Shown piece by piece: positions 31,375 through 39,994 of a stretch of 64,000 bases of DNA. Location of the stretch: assembly GCF_014218295.1 (NCBI RefSeq), contig NZ_AP023287.1, positions 5,270,001 to 5,334,000 on the forward strand. Direction: 5' to 3'. Within the stretch, counting starts at the first letter, position 1, and each line of letters begins with the position of its first letter. Under the pieces are notes generated by a model. That model was not told the DNA's origin and made no database searches. It saw only the letters and a list, made by a program, of their open reading frames with translations. The translations under genes and the position numbers were made by a program. This stretch comes from Mycolicibacterium litorale. Lineage in GTDB: Bacteria; Actinomycetota; Actinomycetes; Mycobacteriales; Mycobacteriaceae.

Positions 31375-32502
31375 TCAGCCGATCGCGCCGGCCCAGTTGC
31401 CGGCCAGGTACTCGGTGGCCTTCTTGTTCTGCTCCACCGAGACGATCACCGGCTCACCCTCGACGGGCGGCAGCGCGTCCCAGGCCGCCTTGTCGATCGT
31501 GCCGGCCTGCCGCATGGGCTCGGCCCGCACGGGCCGGGCGCCGCCGGCGAGGTAGAGGTTCTGCCCCTCGTCGCTGTAGAGGAACTCCTGCCACAGGCGC
31601 GCGGCGGCGGGATGCGGCGCGTCCTTGTTGATGGCCTGGTAGTAGTAGCCCGCGACCGCCGGTCCCGGCGGAACGACGACCTTCCAGGACGGCAGCTTCT
31701 CGGTCTCCGCGGCGTTGAGGTAGTCCCAGTCGATGACGACCGGCGTCTGGCCGGATTCGATGGTGGCCGGGGTCGGGTCGACGGGCAGGAAATTGCCGGC
31801 TTCCTTGAGCTTGCGGAAGAATTCGACGCCGGGGGCGATGTCGTCGGCGGAGCCGCCCTGGCTCAGTGCCACCATCATCACCCCGGAGAACGCGGCGCCG
31901 GCCTGCGTCGGGTCGCCGTTGAGCGCGACCTTGCCGCGGTACTCGGGCTTGAGCAGATCGTTGACGCCGGCGATCGGCGGCACCTTCGCGGAGTCGTAGC
32001 CGATGGACATGTAGCCGCCGTAGTCGTTGACCCAGGTACCGTCGGGATCCTTGAATTCGGCCGGGATGTCGTCGAACGTCTCGACCTGGTACGGCGCGAA
32101 CATGCCGGTGTTGGCCAGGGCCACCGACTGGCCGAGGTCGAACACGTCGGGGGCGGTGGACTTGCCGCGCTGCTGGTTGGCGGCGTTGATCTCGTCCTGA
32201 CTGGCGGCGTCGGGCTGCGCCGAGTTCACCTTGATGCCGTACTTCGTGGAGAACGTGTCGATGATCGCGCCGTAGTTCGCCCAGTCCGGGGGCAGCGCGA
32301 TGACGTTGAGTTCGCCTTCGGCCTTGGCGGCCTCGACGAGTTTGTCCATGCCGCCGAAGTCGGCCGCCGAGGTGGCCTCGCTGACGTTGACACCCGAGTC
32401 GGTCTGCCCGCCGCCGGACTCCTTCTCGGGCGGCGCACACGCCACGAGACCGGAGAGCAGGAGCGCGGATGTGCAGGCTGCCAGCAGCCGTGAAGTCGTC
32501 AT
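31375..32502 (-). CDS. ABC importer substrate-binding lipoprotein
   Basis: A 375-residue extracytoplasmic solute-binding lipoprotein: lipobox LVAC with Cys22, Gly/Ser linker, then the two-lobe periplasmic binding fold (GELNVIALPPDWANYGAIIDTF.. DVFDLGQSVALAN.. PVVIDWDYLNAAE). The family resemblance is to polyamine, iron or 2-aminoethylphosphonate binders; the ligand cannot be set. First gene of the operon, start ATG 32502 with a GGAAGG site. The gene order binding protein-permease-permease-ATPase is complete. Confidence 0.92.
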   Translation of the reverse strand: MTTSRLLAACTSALLLSGLVACAPPEKESGGGQTDSGVNVSEATSAADFGGMDKLVEAAKAEGELNVIALPPDWANYGAIIDTFSTKYGIKVNSAQPDAASQDEINAANQQRGKSTAPDVFDLGQSVALANTGMFAPYQVETFDDIPAEFKDPDGTWVNDYGGYMSIGYDSAKVPPIAGVNDLLKPEYRGKVALNGDPTQAGAAFSGVMMVALSQGGSADDIAPGVEFFRKLKEAGNFLPVDPTPATIESGQTPVVIDWDYLNAAETEKLPSWKVVVPPGPAVAGYYYQAINKDAPHPAAARLWQEFLYSDEGQNLYLAGGARPVRAEPMRQAGTIDKAAWDALPPVEGEPVIVSVEQNKKATEYLAGNWAGAIG

Positions 32503-32698
32503 GGCCGAACCTTCCGATGGTCAGGAAGCGCCGCGGTGACAGGGTGGTTACCGGCCTCGGTCACCGCGGTGAATGAATCCGAACGGGGCGTGAGAACACT
32601 ACCGTGACCAGCCCGGATCGGGCGGGACGTTGACCAAGACCCGGCCGCGACACCCGGCAGCCGCGCATTTGTGCTGGTCGCGGGGATAGCATCGACGC

Positions 32699-33328
32699 GT
32701 GGCTGAACGCGAAGCCCCGGGGGAGTTCGACTACCGCTGGGACGAACCACCCCATCAGGGCGGTGCGCGCGCCGAACAGGGTTACGACGAGGTGTATCAG
32801 CCGACGGTCGCGGAGTACGACCAGTCCGAATACGCCGAACCCGGGCATGTGGAGCCGGACTACGCCGGGTGGGACGATCCGCCGCCCGGCCCGCCCGTGC
32901 CGGACGACCGCTTCGATGCGTTCAACGCGACCACGTGGACCTTCCGGCCGCCACCACCGCCGTGGTACCGCACGCGGCAGGCCGTGACGGTGTTCGTGGT
33001 GGTGGCGGTGGCCGCCGTCGCGCTCGTGGTGTCGGCGGTACTGCTGCTGTTCGGTCGCTCCGGCGACAGTGGCGGTGACGAGCCCACGGTGGCGCCCACC
33101 CCGTCGTCGACCGTGGCGCCGACGCTGACGCGCACGAGCGAGCCGCCACCGCCACCGCCACCGCCGCCTCCCCCACCGCCACCTCCGCCGCCGGAGTCGC
33201 AGGCGCCGGCCAACACTGGGCCGGTGTACCGGCCGACGCAGCGGCCGAGCCAGACGAAGAAGCCTGAGATCGGGGTGACGAAGAACCCCGCCATCCGCAA
33301 GCCGAACAACCCGCGCGAACCTGATTGA
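32699..33328 (+). CDS. Proline-rich single-pass membrane protein
   Basis: A 209-residue protein: an acidic Tyr/Pro-rich cytoplasmic N-terminus (residues 1-95), one transmembrane helix (VTVFVVVAVAAVALVVSAVLLLF, about 97-119), then a Ser/Thr linker, an uninterrupted run of 17 prolines and a basic Pro/Lys-rich tail. The topology suggests an N-in envelope protein whose polyproline section spans the wall or binds partners. GTG 32699 is the start. Seventeen prolines would require EF-P for translation. No enzyme domain. Confidence 0.85.
   Translation: MAEREAPGEFDYRWDEPPHQGGARAEQGYDEVYQPTVAEYDQSEYAEPGHVEPDYAGWDDPPPGPPVPDDRFDAFNATTWTFRPPPPPWYRTRQAVTVFVVVAVAAVALVVSAVLLLFGRSGDSGGDEPTVAPTPSSTVAPTLTRTSEPPPPPPPPPPPPPPPPPESQAPANTGPVYRPTQRPSQTKKPEIGVTKNPAIRKPNNPREPD
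33143..33193 (+). repeat. Polyproline codon run (17 CCN codons)
   Basis: Seventeen consecutive proline codons using CCG, CCA, CCT and CCC, so it is selected at protein level rather than a simple DNA microsatellite. Confidence 0.9.
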
Positions 33329-33363
33329 CCTCCGGGCCGGCCGTCGCGCAATAGGCTGACGAT

Positions 33364-33771
33364 ATGGCCGATTTCGATCCGGTCGAAAGGTTCTCCACCG
33401 CCCCGGCGGCGGCGTTGGCCACGATCTCGCCCGACGGCGCACCGCATCTGGTGCCGGTGGTGTTCGCCGTGCACCGCGACACGGTGTACACGGCGGTCGA
33501 CGCGAAACGGAAGTCGACGCAGCGGTTGCGCCGGCTCGCCAACATCGAGGCCGATCCGCGGGTGTGCATGATCGTCGACCACTACACCGACGACTGGACC
33601 CAGTTGTGGTGGGTGCGCGCCGACGGCGAGGCGACCGTGCACCACAGCGGCGAGCAGATGGCCGCCGGATACGCGCTACTGCGGCAGAAGTATCCGCAGT
33701 ATCAGCGCATCGCGCTCGACGGGCCGGTCATCACCGTCGCCGTGCGGCGATGGTCGTCGTGGCAGGCCTGA
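33364..33771 (+). CDS. PPOX-class F420-dependent protein (Rv0121c-like)
   Basis: A 135-residue split beta-barrel protein: [23 protein letters not shown], then [25 protein letters not shown]. The short TIGR03668-type family includes mycobacterial Rv0121c (from memory), next to fusA2, and fusA2 is also nearby here (37868). Cofactor probably F420 or FMN. The start of the b561 gene overlaps its stop by one base (TGATG). Confidence 0.88.
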   Translation: MADFDPVERFSTAPAAALATISPDGAPHLVPVVFAVHRDTVYTAVDAKRKSTQRLRRLANIEADPRVCMIVDHYTDDWTQLWWVRADGEATVHHSGEQMAAGYALLRQKYPQYQRIALDGPVITVAVRRWSSWQA

Positions 33772-34391
33772 TGCAGCTGAGAAACGGTGAGCACGGCTAC
33801 GGCGCACTCACGAAGGCCCTGCACTGGCTGACCGTGACCGCCGTGGTGGCACAGTTCGCGGTCGGGTGGTCGATGGAGGCCGACGACGCGGCGTTCGACC
33901 GGGAGAAGGACCGTATCGACGCACTCGAGGACGCCCACGAGGTCCGCTTCGAGGCCGAGATCGACCGACTCGAGGAGGAGTTGGACGCCCGCGAGGACAA
34001 CTACGTCGCGGACGAGGCGTCGGGGCTGTTCGGCGGCGACGGATTCACCGACGGTCTCTCACTTCCGGAATGGCATGTGCTGTTGGGTCTCTCGATCATC
34101 CTGCTGGCCCTGATGCGGGTGCTCTGGCGCAGGGCGGGCGGGCTGCCGCCGTGGGCTGCGCACCTCAGCGCCGGGGAGCGGCGGCTCGAAGCGACGCTGG
34201 AGAAAGCACTGTTGACGATGCTGTTCGTCGTCCCGGCGACCGGCCTGATCCTGATCGCCGCCGGTGAGCGATGGCTGCCACTGCACGTCGCCACACAAGT
34301 CCTCTTCCTCGCCGTCATCTCGATACACGTCGGCTTGGTGCTCAGACACACGGTGGTTCGCCGGAACCGCCACCTGGCACGGATGTTGTAG
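33771..34391 (+). CDS. Cytochrome b561 family protein with coiled-coil insertion
   Basis: A 206-residue b-type cytochrome: helix 1 with HWLTVTAVVAQFAVGW (heme His), helix 2 with EWHVLLGLSIILLALM, helix 3 LLTMLFVVPATGLILI and helix 4 with AVISIHVGLVLRH. Between helices 1 and 2 lies an unusual 50-residue charged segment (REKDRIDALEDAHEVRFEAEIDRLEEELD) predicted to be a coiled coil, not usual for the family. ATG 33771 overlaps the PPOX stop, so the two are co-translated; the PPOX could deliver electrons, which is speculation. Confidence 0.87.
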   Translation: MQLRNGEHGYGALTKALHWLTVTAVVAQFAVGWSMEADDAAFDREKDRIDALEDAHEVRFEAEIDRLEEELDAREDNYVADEASGLFGGDGFTDGLSLPEWHVLLGLSIILLALMRVLWRRAGGLPPWAAHLSAGERRLEATLEKALLTMLFVVPATGLILIAAGERWLPLHVATQVLFLAVISIHVGLVLRHTVVRRNRHLARML

Positions 34392-34405
34392 GTGCACGGC
34401 GCACC

Positions 34406-35977
34406 TCAGAAAGGTGGCTCGTCGGGTCCCTGCGGTGGCCGCCAGTCCGGCGGCAGGGCTTCGGGTTGGTCGGGTTCGTCGATCCAGCGCAGGTAGGGGG
34501 TGGCGCTTCTCCGGTGTCGTGCCATCAACAGCGCGGTGCGGCGTCGGCGGTTGCCGTCCTTGCGGTTCTGGATCTCATGCTTGCGGGCGGATTCGAGTCG
34601 GCGGTGCGCGATGTTGACCGGCCGCAGCGCGCGGTTCTTCTCCCGCGTCCGGACGATCCGGCGGTCCCGTTCCCGAGACGGGTTGCGCCGCCGCGGTTTG
34701 GGCTCCACACATGCCGGCGGCCCGAGCCGCGGGAACAACTCCACCCCTCCGGGCGCGGTGCGATACACCCGCCCGGTCGGGGAGGTCCACACGACGGTCC
34801 CGTCGGGCAGTTGCAGATCCCGCCACCCGTCGTGGAACGTCTTGAGCCGATGGTGTTGTCGGCACAGGCATTTCAGATTGTCTGCGACGGTGTGGCCACC
34901 CGAGGAGGGGTCGACGTGGTTGAACGGAATCGTATGGTCCAGATCGCACCGTTCGGCCGGCCGGTCACATCCGGGGAAGCGGCACGTCAGGTCCCGCATC
35001 CGCACGAACCGTTCGACCGCCGCCGTCGGCTGATAGCGCTTCATCTGTTCGGGCGTGACGCTCGGTGGCGTCAGCACCCGCAGCGTGGCCCGCTCGGCCA
35101 TCCGCCGCACCACCTCGGCGTCGACCACCCCGAACCCAGCCAGATACCCCGGCTTGTCGCCGGCGCCGAGCACGGTGAACTGGTCGGCGATCACGTTGAT
35201 CACCGCCCGGGCCCCACATGCCTCGCCCATCGTCGGCGTGGGCGTGTCGGCGCCGGCGCAGGCGGGGCACCGGCAGGCCAGCGCGAGCCCCTTCGCCATG
35301 GCCGCCACCGCGTCCGCGCGGCGTTGGTCCAGGGTGCGCGGATCCTGCGGGCACACCCCGCGGGCTAGGCTGGCGATCCTCTCGTCCACGATGACCGCGG
35401 ATTCCGCGTCGAGGGTCCCGTCGACTTTCGCGGTACCGTCTCCCACCGGGACCACATCGAAATGCCGCTTGTCCTCGGCGGATTCACGTTCGCGGATGGC
35501 ATCGGGATCGAGCGCCCGCACCGCGGCGTCGACGGTGTCGACGACCCGTTTGCGCGACCATGACTGCCAGCGCCCCACACCGGCCGACAGGCGGCCGTCG
35601 AGGGCGGCGACCACCGACGGATCCCGGACCAGGTTCGTGCGCTTCAGGATAATCTGGACTGTGCGCCAATCGGTCTCCCCTGCCATCAGCACCGCCATGA
35701 CCTTGGGGAAGCGGCTGTCGAGGGCTTCCGCGTCGGCGACCAGGGCGCTGGCGATGCCCGGGGACAGGTTCATCGCGGCGGCAACTTCTGCGCTGGTGCG
35801 CTGCAGCCCTGTGACGATCATGTATCCGCAATCGGGGTCCTCCGCTTCCGCCTCCGATGTGCGCCGCCCCAACAACTCCGCCACCGCCGCCAACCGCCGC
35901 CCGATCAGCGCAGATTCCTGGCGGTAGGAGTCGGCGATCATCGCCGTCAGCGCGCCGGTCGCGGAATCTTCGAACAT
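34406..35977 (-). CDS. 13E12 repeat family DUF222-HNH endonuclease
   Basis: A 523-residue protein: DUF222 in the N-terminal two thirds (GYMIVTGLQRTSAEVAAAMN, DAEALDSRFPKVMAVLMAGE) and an HNH endonuclease core near the C-terminal third (CRFPGCDRPAERCDLDHTIPFNHVDPSSGGHTVADNLKCLCRQHHRLK region). ATG 35977 (MFEDS) is chosen because the LexA box at 35970-35985 overlaps it, as in other mycobacterial 13E12 genes; an upstream in-frame start at 36007 would put the box inside the gene. Likely DNA-damage inducible; role unproven. Confidence 0.9.
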   Translation of the reverse strand: MFEDSATGALTAMIADSYRQESALIGRRLAAVAELLGRRTSEAEAEDPDCGYMIVTGLQRTSAEVAAAMNLSPGIASALVADAEALDSRFPKVMAVLMAGETDWRTVQIILKRTNLVRDPSVVAALDGRLSAGVGRWQSWSRKRVVDTVDAAVRALDPDAIRERESAEDKRHFDVVPVGDGTAKVDGTLDAESAVIVDERIASLARGVCPQDPRTLDQRRADAVAAMAKGLALACRCPACAGADTPTPTMGEACGARAVINVIADQFTVLGAGDKPGYLAGFGVVDAEVVRRMAERATLRVLTPPSVTPEQMKRYQPTAAVERFVRMRDLTCRFPGCDRPAERCDLDHTIPFNHVDPSSGGHTVADNLKCLCRQHHRLKTFHDGWRDLQLPDGTVVWTSPTGRVYRTAPGGVELFPRLGPPACVEPKPRRRNPSRERDRRIVRTREKNRALRPVNIAHRRLESARKHEIQNRKDGNRRRRTALLMARHRRSATPYLRWIDEPDQPEALPPDWRPPQGPDEPPF

Positions 35978-35985
35978 ACGTGCGA
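35970..35985 (-). promoter_or_regulatory. LexA (SOS) box over the 13E12 start
   Basis: TCGAACATACGTGCGA matches TCGAAC-N4-GTTCGA at 11 of 12 positions and covers the ATG at 35977 of the 13E12 gene. Confidence 0.75.
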
Positions 35986-36038
35986 GTATAGTCAGCCTCA
36001 CCGACACGCCTGCGCGTGATCGAAGCTTGCAAGCTCAC

Positions 36039-36140
36039 TTGCCGGCAGGCTCGGCGCTCCCCGCCCTGGGAGTCGTCGGTGTTCTCGTCGCTCCGGCCTA
36101 TCTCGTGGTGATCGTCTTCGTCCTCGCGGTGGCGTTCTAG
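36039..36140 (+). CDS. Possible 33-residue membrane peptide
   Basis: A short ORF from TTG 36039 (TTG 36027 also in frame) encoding a Pro/Gly N-terminus and one long hydrophobic helix (GVVGVLVAPAYLVVIVFVLA). Third positions are mostly G/C, and the stop overlaps the convergent kinase stop as CTAG, like other real convergent pairs here (42657-42660). The ribosome site is weak. It may be a real small membrane protein or chance. Confidence 0.3.
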   Translation: MPAGSALPALGVVGVLVAPAYLVVIVFVLAVAF

Positions 36141-37774
36141 CCCGCATCGGCCGCGGCCTCGAACAGCCACGAAATCACCAGTGCGCCAGGGTCGACCGCA
36201 CCGCGCGCCGCCTCACCCACATAGCTCGCCCTGCCTTTGCGCGCGAGCCGGTCGCGTGTCGATTCCGCCCCCTCGGCGGCGGCCCGCGCCGCGTCCGCCA
36301 GCGAATCACCCTGTTGCAGCGCCTCATTCGCCGGATGCAGGGCGTCGACGACGGTGTTGTCCCCCACCTGCGCACCGCCGAGCTCGACCACCGACTCCAG
36401 CCCGGCGCGTGTTCCCGCCGCCAGCGCCGCAGGGAAGTCGTCATCGCCGGCGAAGGCCTTCGACAATTCGCGGAACAGCGTGCCGAACACCGCACCGGAC
36501 GTGCCGCCGGACCGGACGAAGTAGGACCGGGCGATCGCATCGAGCACGTCGGCGTCCGACCCCCGCAGCGGAAGGTCGAAACGGCCTAGCGCGGCGGCCA
36601 TGTTGGCGCCGAAGTCGCCGTCACCGACCTGCCGGTCCAACGCCGTCAACTCGTCGATCGCGCCCCGGACCCGCGCGACGAACGCGGAGAGCCACCCACA
36701 TTCCGGCCCCGAATTCGCGGCGTCGTCGGGTTCGGCGACCGTGGTGTCCATCAGCTCACCCGGCTCCGCGGCGGTCAGCCGCGGCCACGCCGGCGCATCG
36801 GTCGGCGCATCCCACAGCCCGACGATCTCGTCGTCGGCCCGCGCGACCGTCACCGACACCCCGCGCATGTCCAGCGCGGTGACCATCGTGCCTACCAGGG
36901 CACGCACCACCGGGATCCCGGCGGCCCGCAACTGTTCGAGCACATGCCCGAACACCAGGCCCAGTTCCAGCGGATGGGTGCTGCCGAGTCCGTTGACCAC
37001 CACGATGACCCGCTCCCCCGCCGCCACGTCCAGCGATCCGAGGATCCGCTCGAGCAGTGTCCGCACGATCTGCGCGGCCGGTCGCCACTGGGTGCGTTCG
37101 GTACCCGATTCGCCGTGGATGCCGATCCCCAACTCCATCTCGTCCGGACCGAGATCGAAGGACGGCTGATCGGATCCCGGCACGGTGCACGGGTCGAGCG
37201 CCACCGACATACTGCGCGCGTTGTCCGCGACGCGGCGGCCGAGCACCGTCACCTCGGACAGCGTGGCACCGCCCGCCGCGGCCGCACCGCAGACCTTCTC
37301 GACCACGATGGTCGCTCCGGTGCCGCGGCGTCCCGGTCCGTCGCCGGCGGATTCGGTGGCGACGTCGTCGGCGACGACCACGACGTCGGTGTCGATTCCC
37401 TCGTCCCGCACGATGTCCCGGGCGATCCGGAAGTTCATCATGTCGCCGGTGTAGTTCTTCACGATGTGCAGCACCCCCGCCCCGGAGTGGACGTGGCGCG
37501 TCGCGCCGGCGATCTGCAGCGCGTTCGGGGACGTGAAGATCGGCCCGGGGCACACCGCGTCCAACAGGCCCGCTCCGATCAGGCCGGAGTGCATCGGCTC
37601 GTGCCCCGACCCGCCGCCCGAGAGCACCGCGACCCGCCCCGGCGGCGTCGGCGCGCGGCGGGCCAGGAAGCCCGGATCGCGGTGCCATGCGATCTCCGGG
37701 TTCGCCGCGACGAAGCCGCGTAACGCGTCGGGCAGGAAAGACTCGACCGAGTCGTAGATATAGCGCTGCGCCAT
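36137..37774 (-). CDS. Dihydroxyacetone kinase, fused DhaK-DhaL
   Basis: A 545-residue ATP-dependent kinase. The DhaK half (residues 1-330) includes SGGGSGHEPMHSG, KNYTGDMMNF and GIHGESG, with the His that covalently holds dihydroxyacetone. The DhaL half (about 360-545) has LTALDRQVGDGDFGANM, SGGTSGAVFGTLF and GDNTVVDALHPA, the Mg-ATP-binding Asp cluster. It converts dihydroxyacetone to DHAP without a PTS. Stop overlaps that of the small ORF at 36140. Divergent from fusA2. Confidence 0.94.
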   Translation of the reverse strand: MAQRYIYDSVESFLPDALRGFVAANPEIAWHRDPGFLARRAPTPPGRVAVLSGGGSGHEPMHSGLIGAGLLDAVCPGPIFTSPNALQIAGATRHVHSGAGVLHIVKNYTGDMMNFRIARDIVRDEGIDTDVVVVADDVATESAGDGPGRRGTGATIVVEKVCGAAAAGGATLSEVTVLGRRVADNARSMSVALDPCTVPGSDQPSFDLGPDEMELGIGIHGESGTERTQWRPAAQIVRTLLERILGSLDVAAGERVIVVVNGLGSTHPLELGLVFGHVLEQLRAAGIPVVRALVGTMVTALDMRGVSVTVARADDEIVGLWDAPTDAPAWPRLTAAEPGELMDTTVAEPDDAANSGPECGWLSAFVARVRGAIDELTALDRQVGDGDFGANMAAALGRFDLPLRGSDADVLDAIARSYFVRSGGTSGAVFGTLFRELSKAFAGDDDFPAALAAGTRAGLESVVELGGAQVGDNTVVDALHPANEALQQGDSLADAARAAAEGAESTRDRLARKGRASYVGEAARGAVDPGALVISWLFEAAADAG

Positions 37775-37867
37775 GCCCCCGACTGTAGGTGCGCCACACC
37801 GCGGACCTTGTGTTGCAGGTCACATCGGAGCAGGGTGGAGGGGCGGGCGTGAGGCAGGAGGGATGCC

Positions 37868-39985
37868 ATGGCGGACAGGACGACGACGCAATCCGTGCCG
37901 ATCGCGGACCGCCCGGACGCCATCCGCAACATCGCGCTCGTCGGCCCGTCCGGAGGCGGGAAGACCACCCTGGTCGAGGCGCTGCTGGTCGCCGCGGGCG
38001 TCCTCACCCGCGCCGGCAGCGTCACCGAGGGCACCACGGTCTGCGACTGCGACGACGTCGAGGTGGCCCAGCAGCGTTCGGTCGGCCTCGCGCTGGCCTC
38101 GCTGCGCCACCACGACGTCAAGATCAACCTGGTCGACACCCCCGGCTACGCCGACTTCGTCGGGGAGTTGCGCGCCGGCCTGCGGGCGGCGGACTGCGCA
38201 CTGTTCGTCATCGCCGCCAACGAGGGCGTCGACGAACCGACCAAACTGCTGTGGCAGGAATGCGACGAGGTCGCGATGCCGCGCGCGGTGGTGATCACCA
38301 AACTCGACCACACCCGCGCCGACTACGCCGGTGCACTCGGCGCGGCGCGGGAAGCGTTCGGAGACAAGGTGGTTTCCCTCTACTTCCCCACCGGCGACGG
38401 GCTGATCGGCCTGTTGACCGGCGAGCCTCCCGCGGCGCCGCACCTGGACGAGTACACCGAACTGCGCGGCACCCTGATCGAGGGGATCATCGAGGAGTCC
38501 GAGGACGAATCGTTGATGGAGCGTTACCTCGGCGGTGAGGACATCGACCAGGATCTGCTGATCGCCGACCTGGAGAAGGCCGTCGCCCGAGGCTCGTTCT
38601 TCCCGGTCATCCCCGTGTGCAGCGGCAGCGGAGTCGGGACCGGCGAACTGCTCGAGGTCGCGACCCGGGGCTTCCCGTCACCGCTGAAGCACCCGCTGCC
38701 CGACGTGTTCACACCGCAGGGCGCGCCCCGGCCGAAACCCTCGTGCGACCCCGCAGGTCCGCTGCTGGCCGAGGTGGTCAAGACGACGTCGGACCCCTAC
38801 GTCGGCAGAGTGAGCCTCACCCGGGTGTTCTCGGGGACGATCAGGCCCGACATGACGGTGCACGTGTCGGGCCATTTCTCGTCGTTCTTCGGCGCGTCCC
38901 CCGATTCCGCGAGCGGGTCCGGGCACCCAGACCACGACGAGGACGAACGCATCGGCACACTGTCGTTCCCGCTCGGCCGCCAACAGCGCCCGGCGCCGTC
39001 GGTCGTGGCCGGCGACATCTGCGCGATCGGCAGGCTGACCCGCGCCGAAACCGGTGACACGTTGTCGGACAAGGCCGATCCGCTGGTGCTCAAACCGTGG
39101 ACGATGCCTGAACCGCTGCTGCCGGTCGCCGTCCAGCCCCGGGCGAAGACCGACGAGGACAAACTGTCGGTGGGGTTGACCCGCCTGGCCGCCGAGGACC
39201 CGACCCTGCGCATCGAGCAGAATCCGCAGACCCATCAGATCGTGCTGTGGTGCATGGGTGAGGCGCATGCCGCCGTGGTGCTCGACGCTCTGTCGCGGCG
39301 CTACGGCGTGACCGTCGACGTGATCGATCTGCGGATCCCGCTGCGGGAGACGTTCGGCGGCAGCGCGAAAGGCCATGGCCGCCACGTCAAGCAGTCCGGC
39401 GGCCACGGTCAATACGCGGTCTGCGACATCGAGGTCGAACCCCTCGACGAGGGCGCCGGCTTCGAGTTCGTCGACAGGGTCGTCGGCGGGGCGGTTCCGC
39501 GGCAGTTCATCCCGAGCGTCGAGAAGGGCGTGCGCGCGCAGATGGAGAAGGGCCTTTCTGTCGAGGGGGCCCCGGGCTATCCGGTCGTCGACATCCGGGT
39601 GACGCTGGTCGACGGGAAAGCCCACAGCGTCGACTCGTCCGACTTCGCCTTCCAGATGGCCGGCGCGCTGGCCCTGCGCGAGGCCGCCGCGGCCACCACC
39701 ATCGACCTGCTCGAACCTGTTGACTCCGTGTCCATCACGGTGCCCGACGAGCTGGTGGGCGCGGTGATGGGCGATCTGTCCAGCCGGCGTGGCCGGGTGC
39801 TGGGCACCGAGCGGGCCGGTGCGGACCGCACCGTCGTCAACGCGGAGGTCCCACAGGTCGAACTCGTGCGCTACGCGGTGGATCTGCGCTCGCTGTCGCA
39901 CGGCGCCGGCGTGTTCCGGCGGTCCTTCGCGCGGTACGAACCGATGCCGGAGAACGCCGCGGCCAAGGTGCGGGCCGCCGGCTGA
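37868..39985 (+). CDS. fusA2: EF-G-like translational GTPase (FusA2)
   Basis: A 705-residue GTPase with EF-G domains I-V. G1 is the variant GPSGGGKTT instead of the usual HVDxGKT pattern; G3 DTPGYADF; G4 ITKLD; domain IV RETFGGSAKGHGRHVKQSGGHGQY. It resembles the divergent mycobacterial FusA2 (Rv0120c, from memory), not the main elongation factor; such paralogues may act under stress or in ribosome recycling. GTP hydrolysis is plausible but unverified for this P-loop. Confidence 0.9.
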   Translation: MADRTTTQSVPIADRPDAIRNIALVGPSGGGKTTLVEALLVAAGVLTRAGSVTEGTTVCDCDDVEVAQQRSVGLALASLRHHDVKINLVDTPGYADFVGELRAGLRAADCALFVIAANEGVDEPTKLLWQECDEVAMPRAVVITKLDHTRADYAGALGAAREAFGDKVVSLYFPTGDGLIGLLTGEPPAAPHLDEYTELRGTLIEGIIEESEDESLMERYLGGEDIDQDLLIADLEKAVARGSFFPVIPVCSGSGVGTGELLEVATRGFPSPLKHPLPDVFTPQGAPRPKPSCDPAGPLLAEVVKTTSDPYVGRVSLTRVFSGTIRPDMTVHVSGHFSSFFGASPDSASGSGHPDHDEDERIGTLSFPLGRQQRPAPSVVAGDICAIGRLTRAETGDTLSDKADPLVLKPWTMPEPLLPVAVQPRAKTDEDKLSVGLTRLAAEDPTLRIEQNPQTHQIVLWCMGEAHAAVVLDALSRRYGVTVDVIDLRIPLRETFGGSAKGHGRHVKQSGGHGQYAVCDIEVEPLDEGAGFEFVDRVVGGAVPRQFIPSVEKGVRAQMEKGLSVEGAPGYPVVDIRVTLVDGKAHSVDSSDFAFQMAGALALREAAAATTIDLLEPVDSVSITVPDELVGAVMGDLSSRRGRVLGTERAGADRTVVNAEVPQVELVRYAVDLRSLSHGAGVFRRSFARYEPMPENAAAKVRAAG

Positions 39986-39994
39986 GGCGGCGGG

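Noticed and set aside
33140-33196. Possible microsatellite / phase-variable repeat
   Set aside because: Codons are mixed and the frame is uninterrupted, so it is a protein-level polyproline tract, not a slippage repeat.
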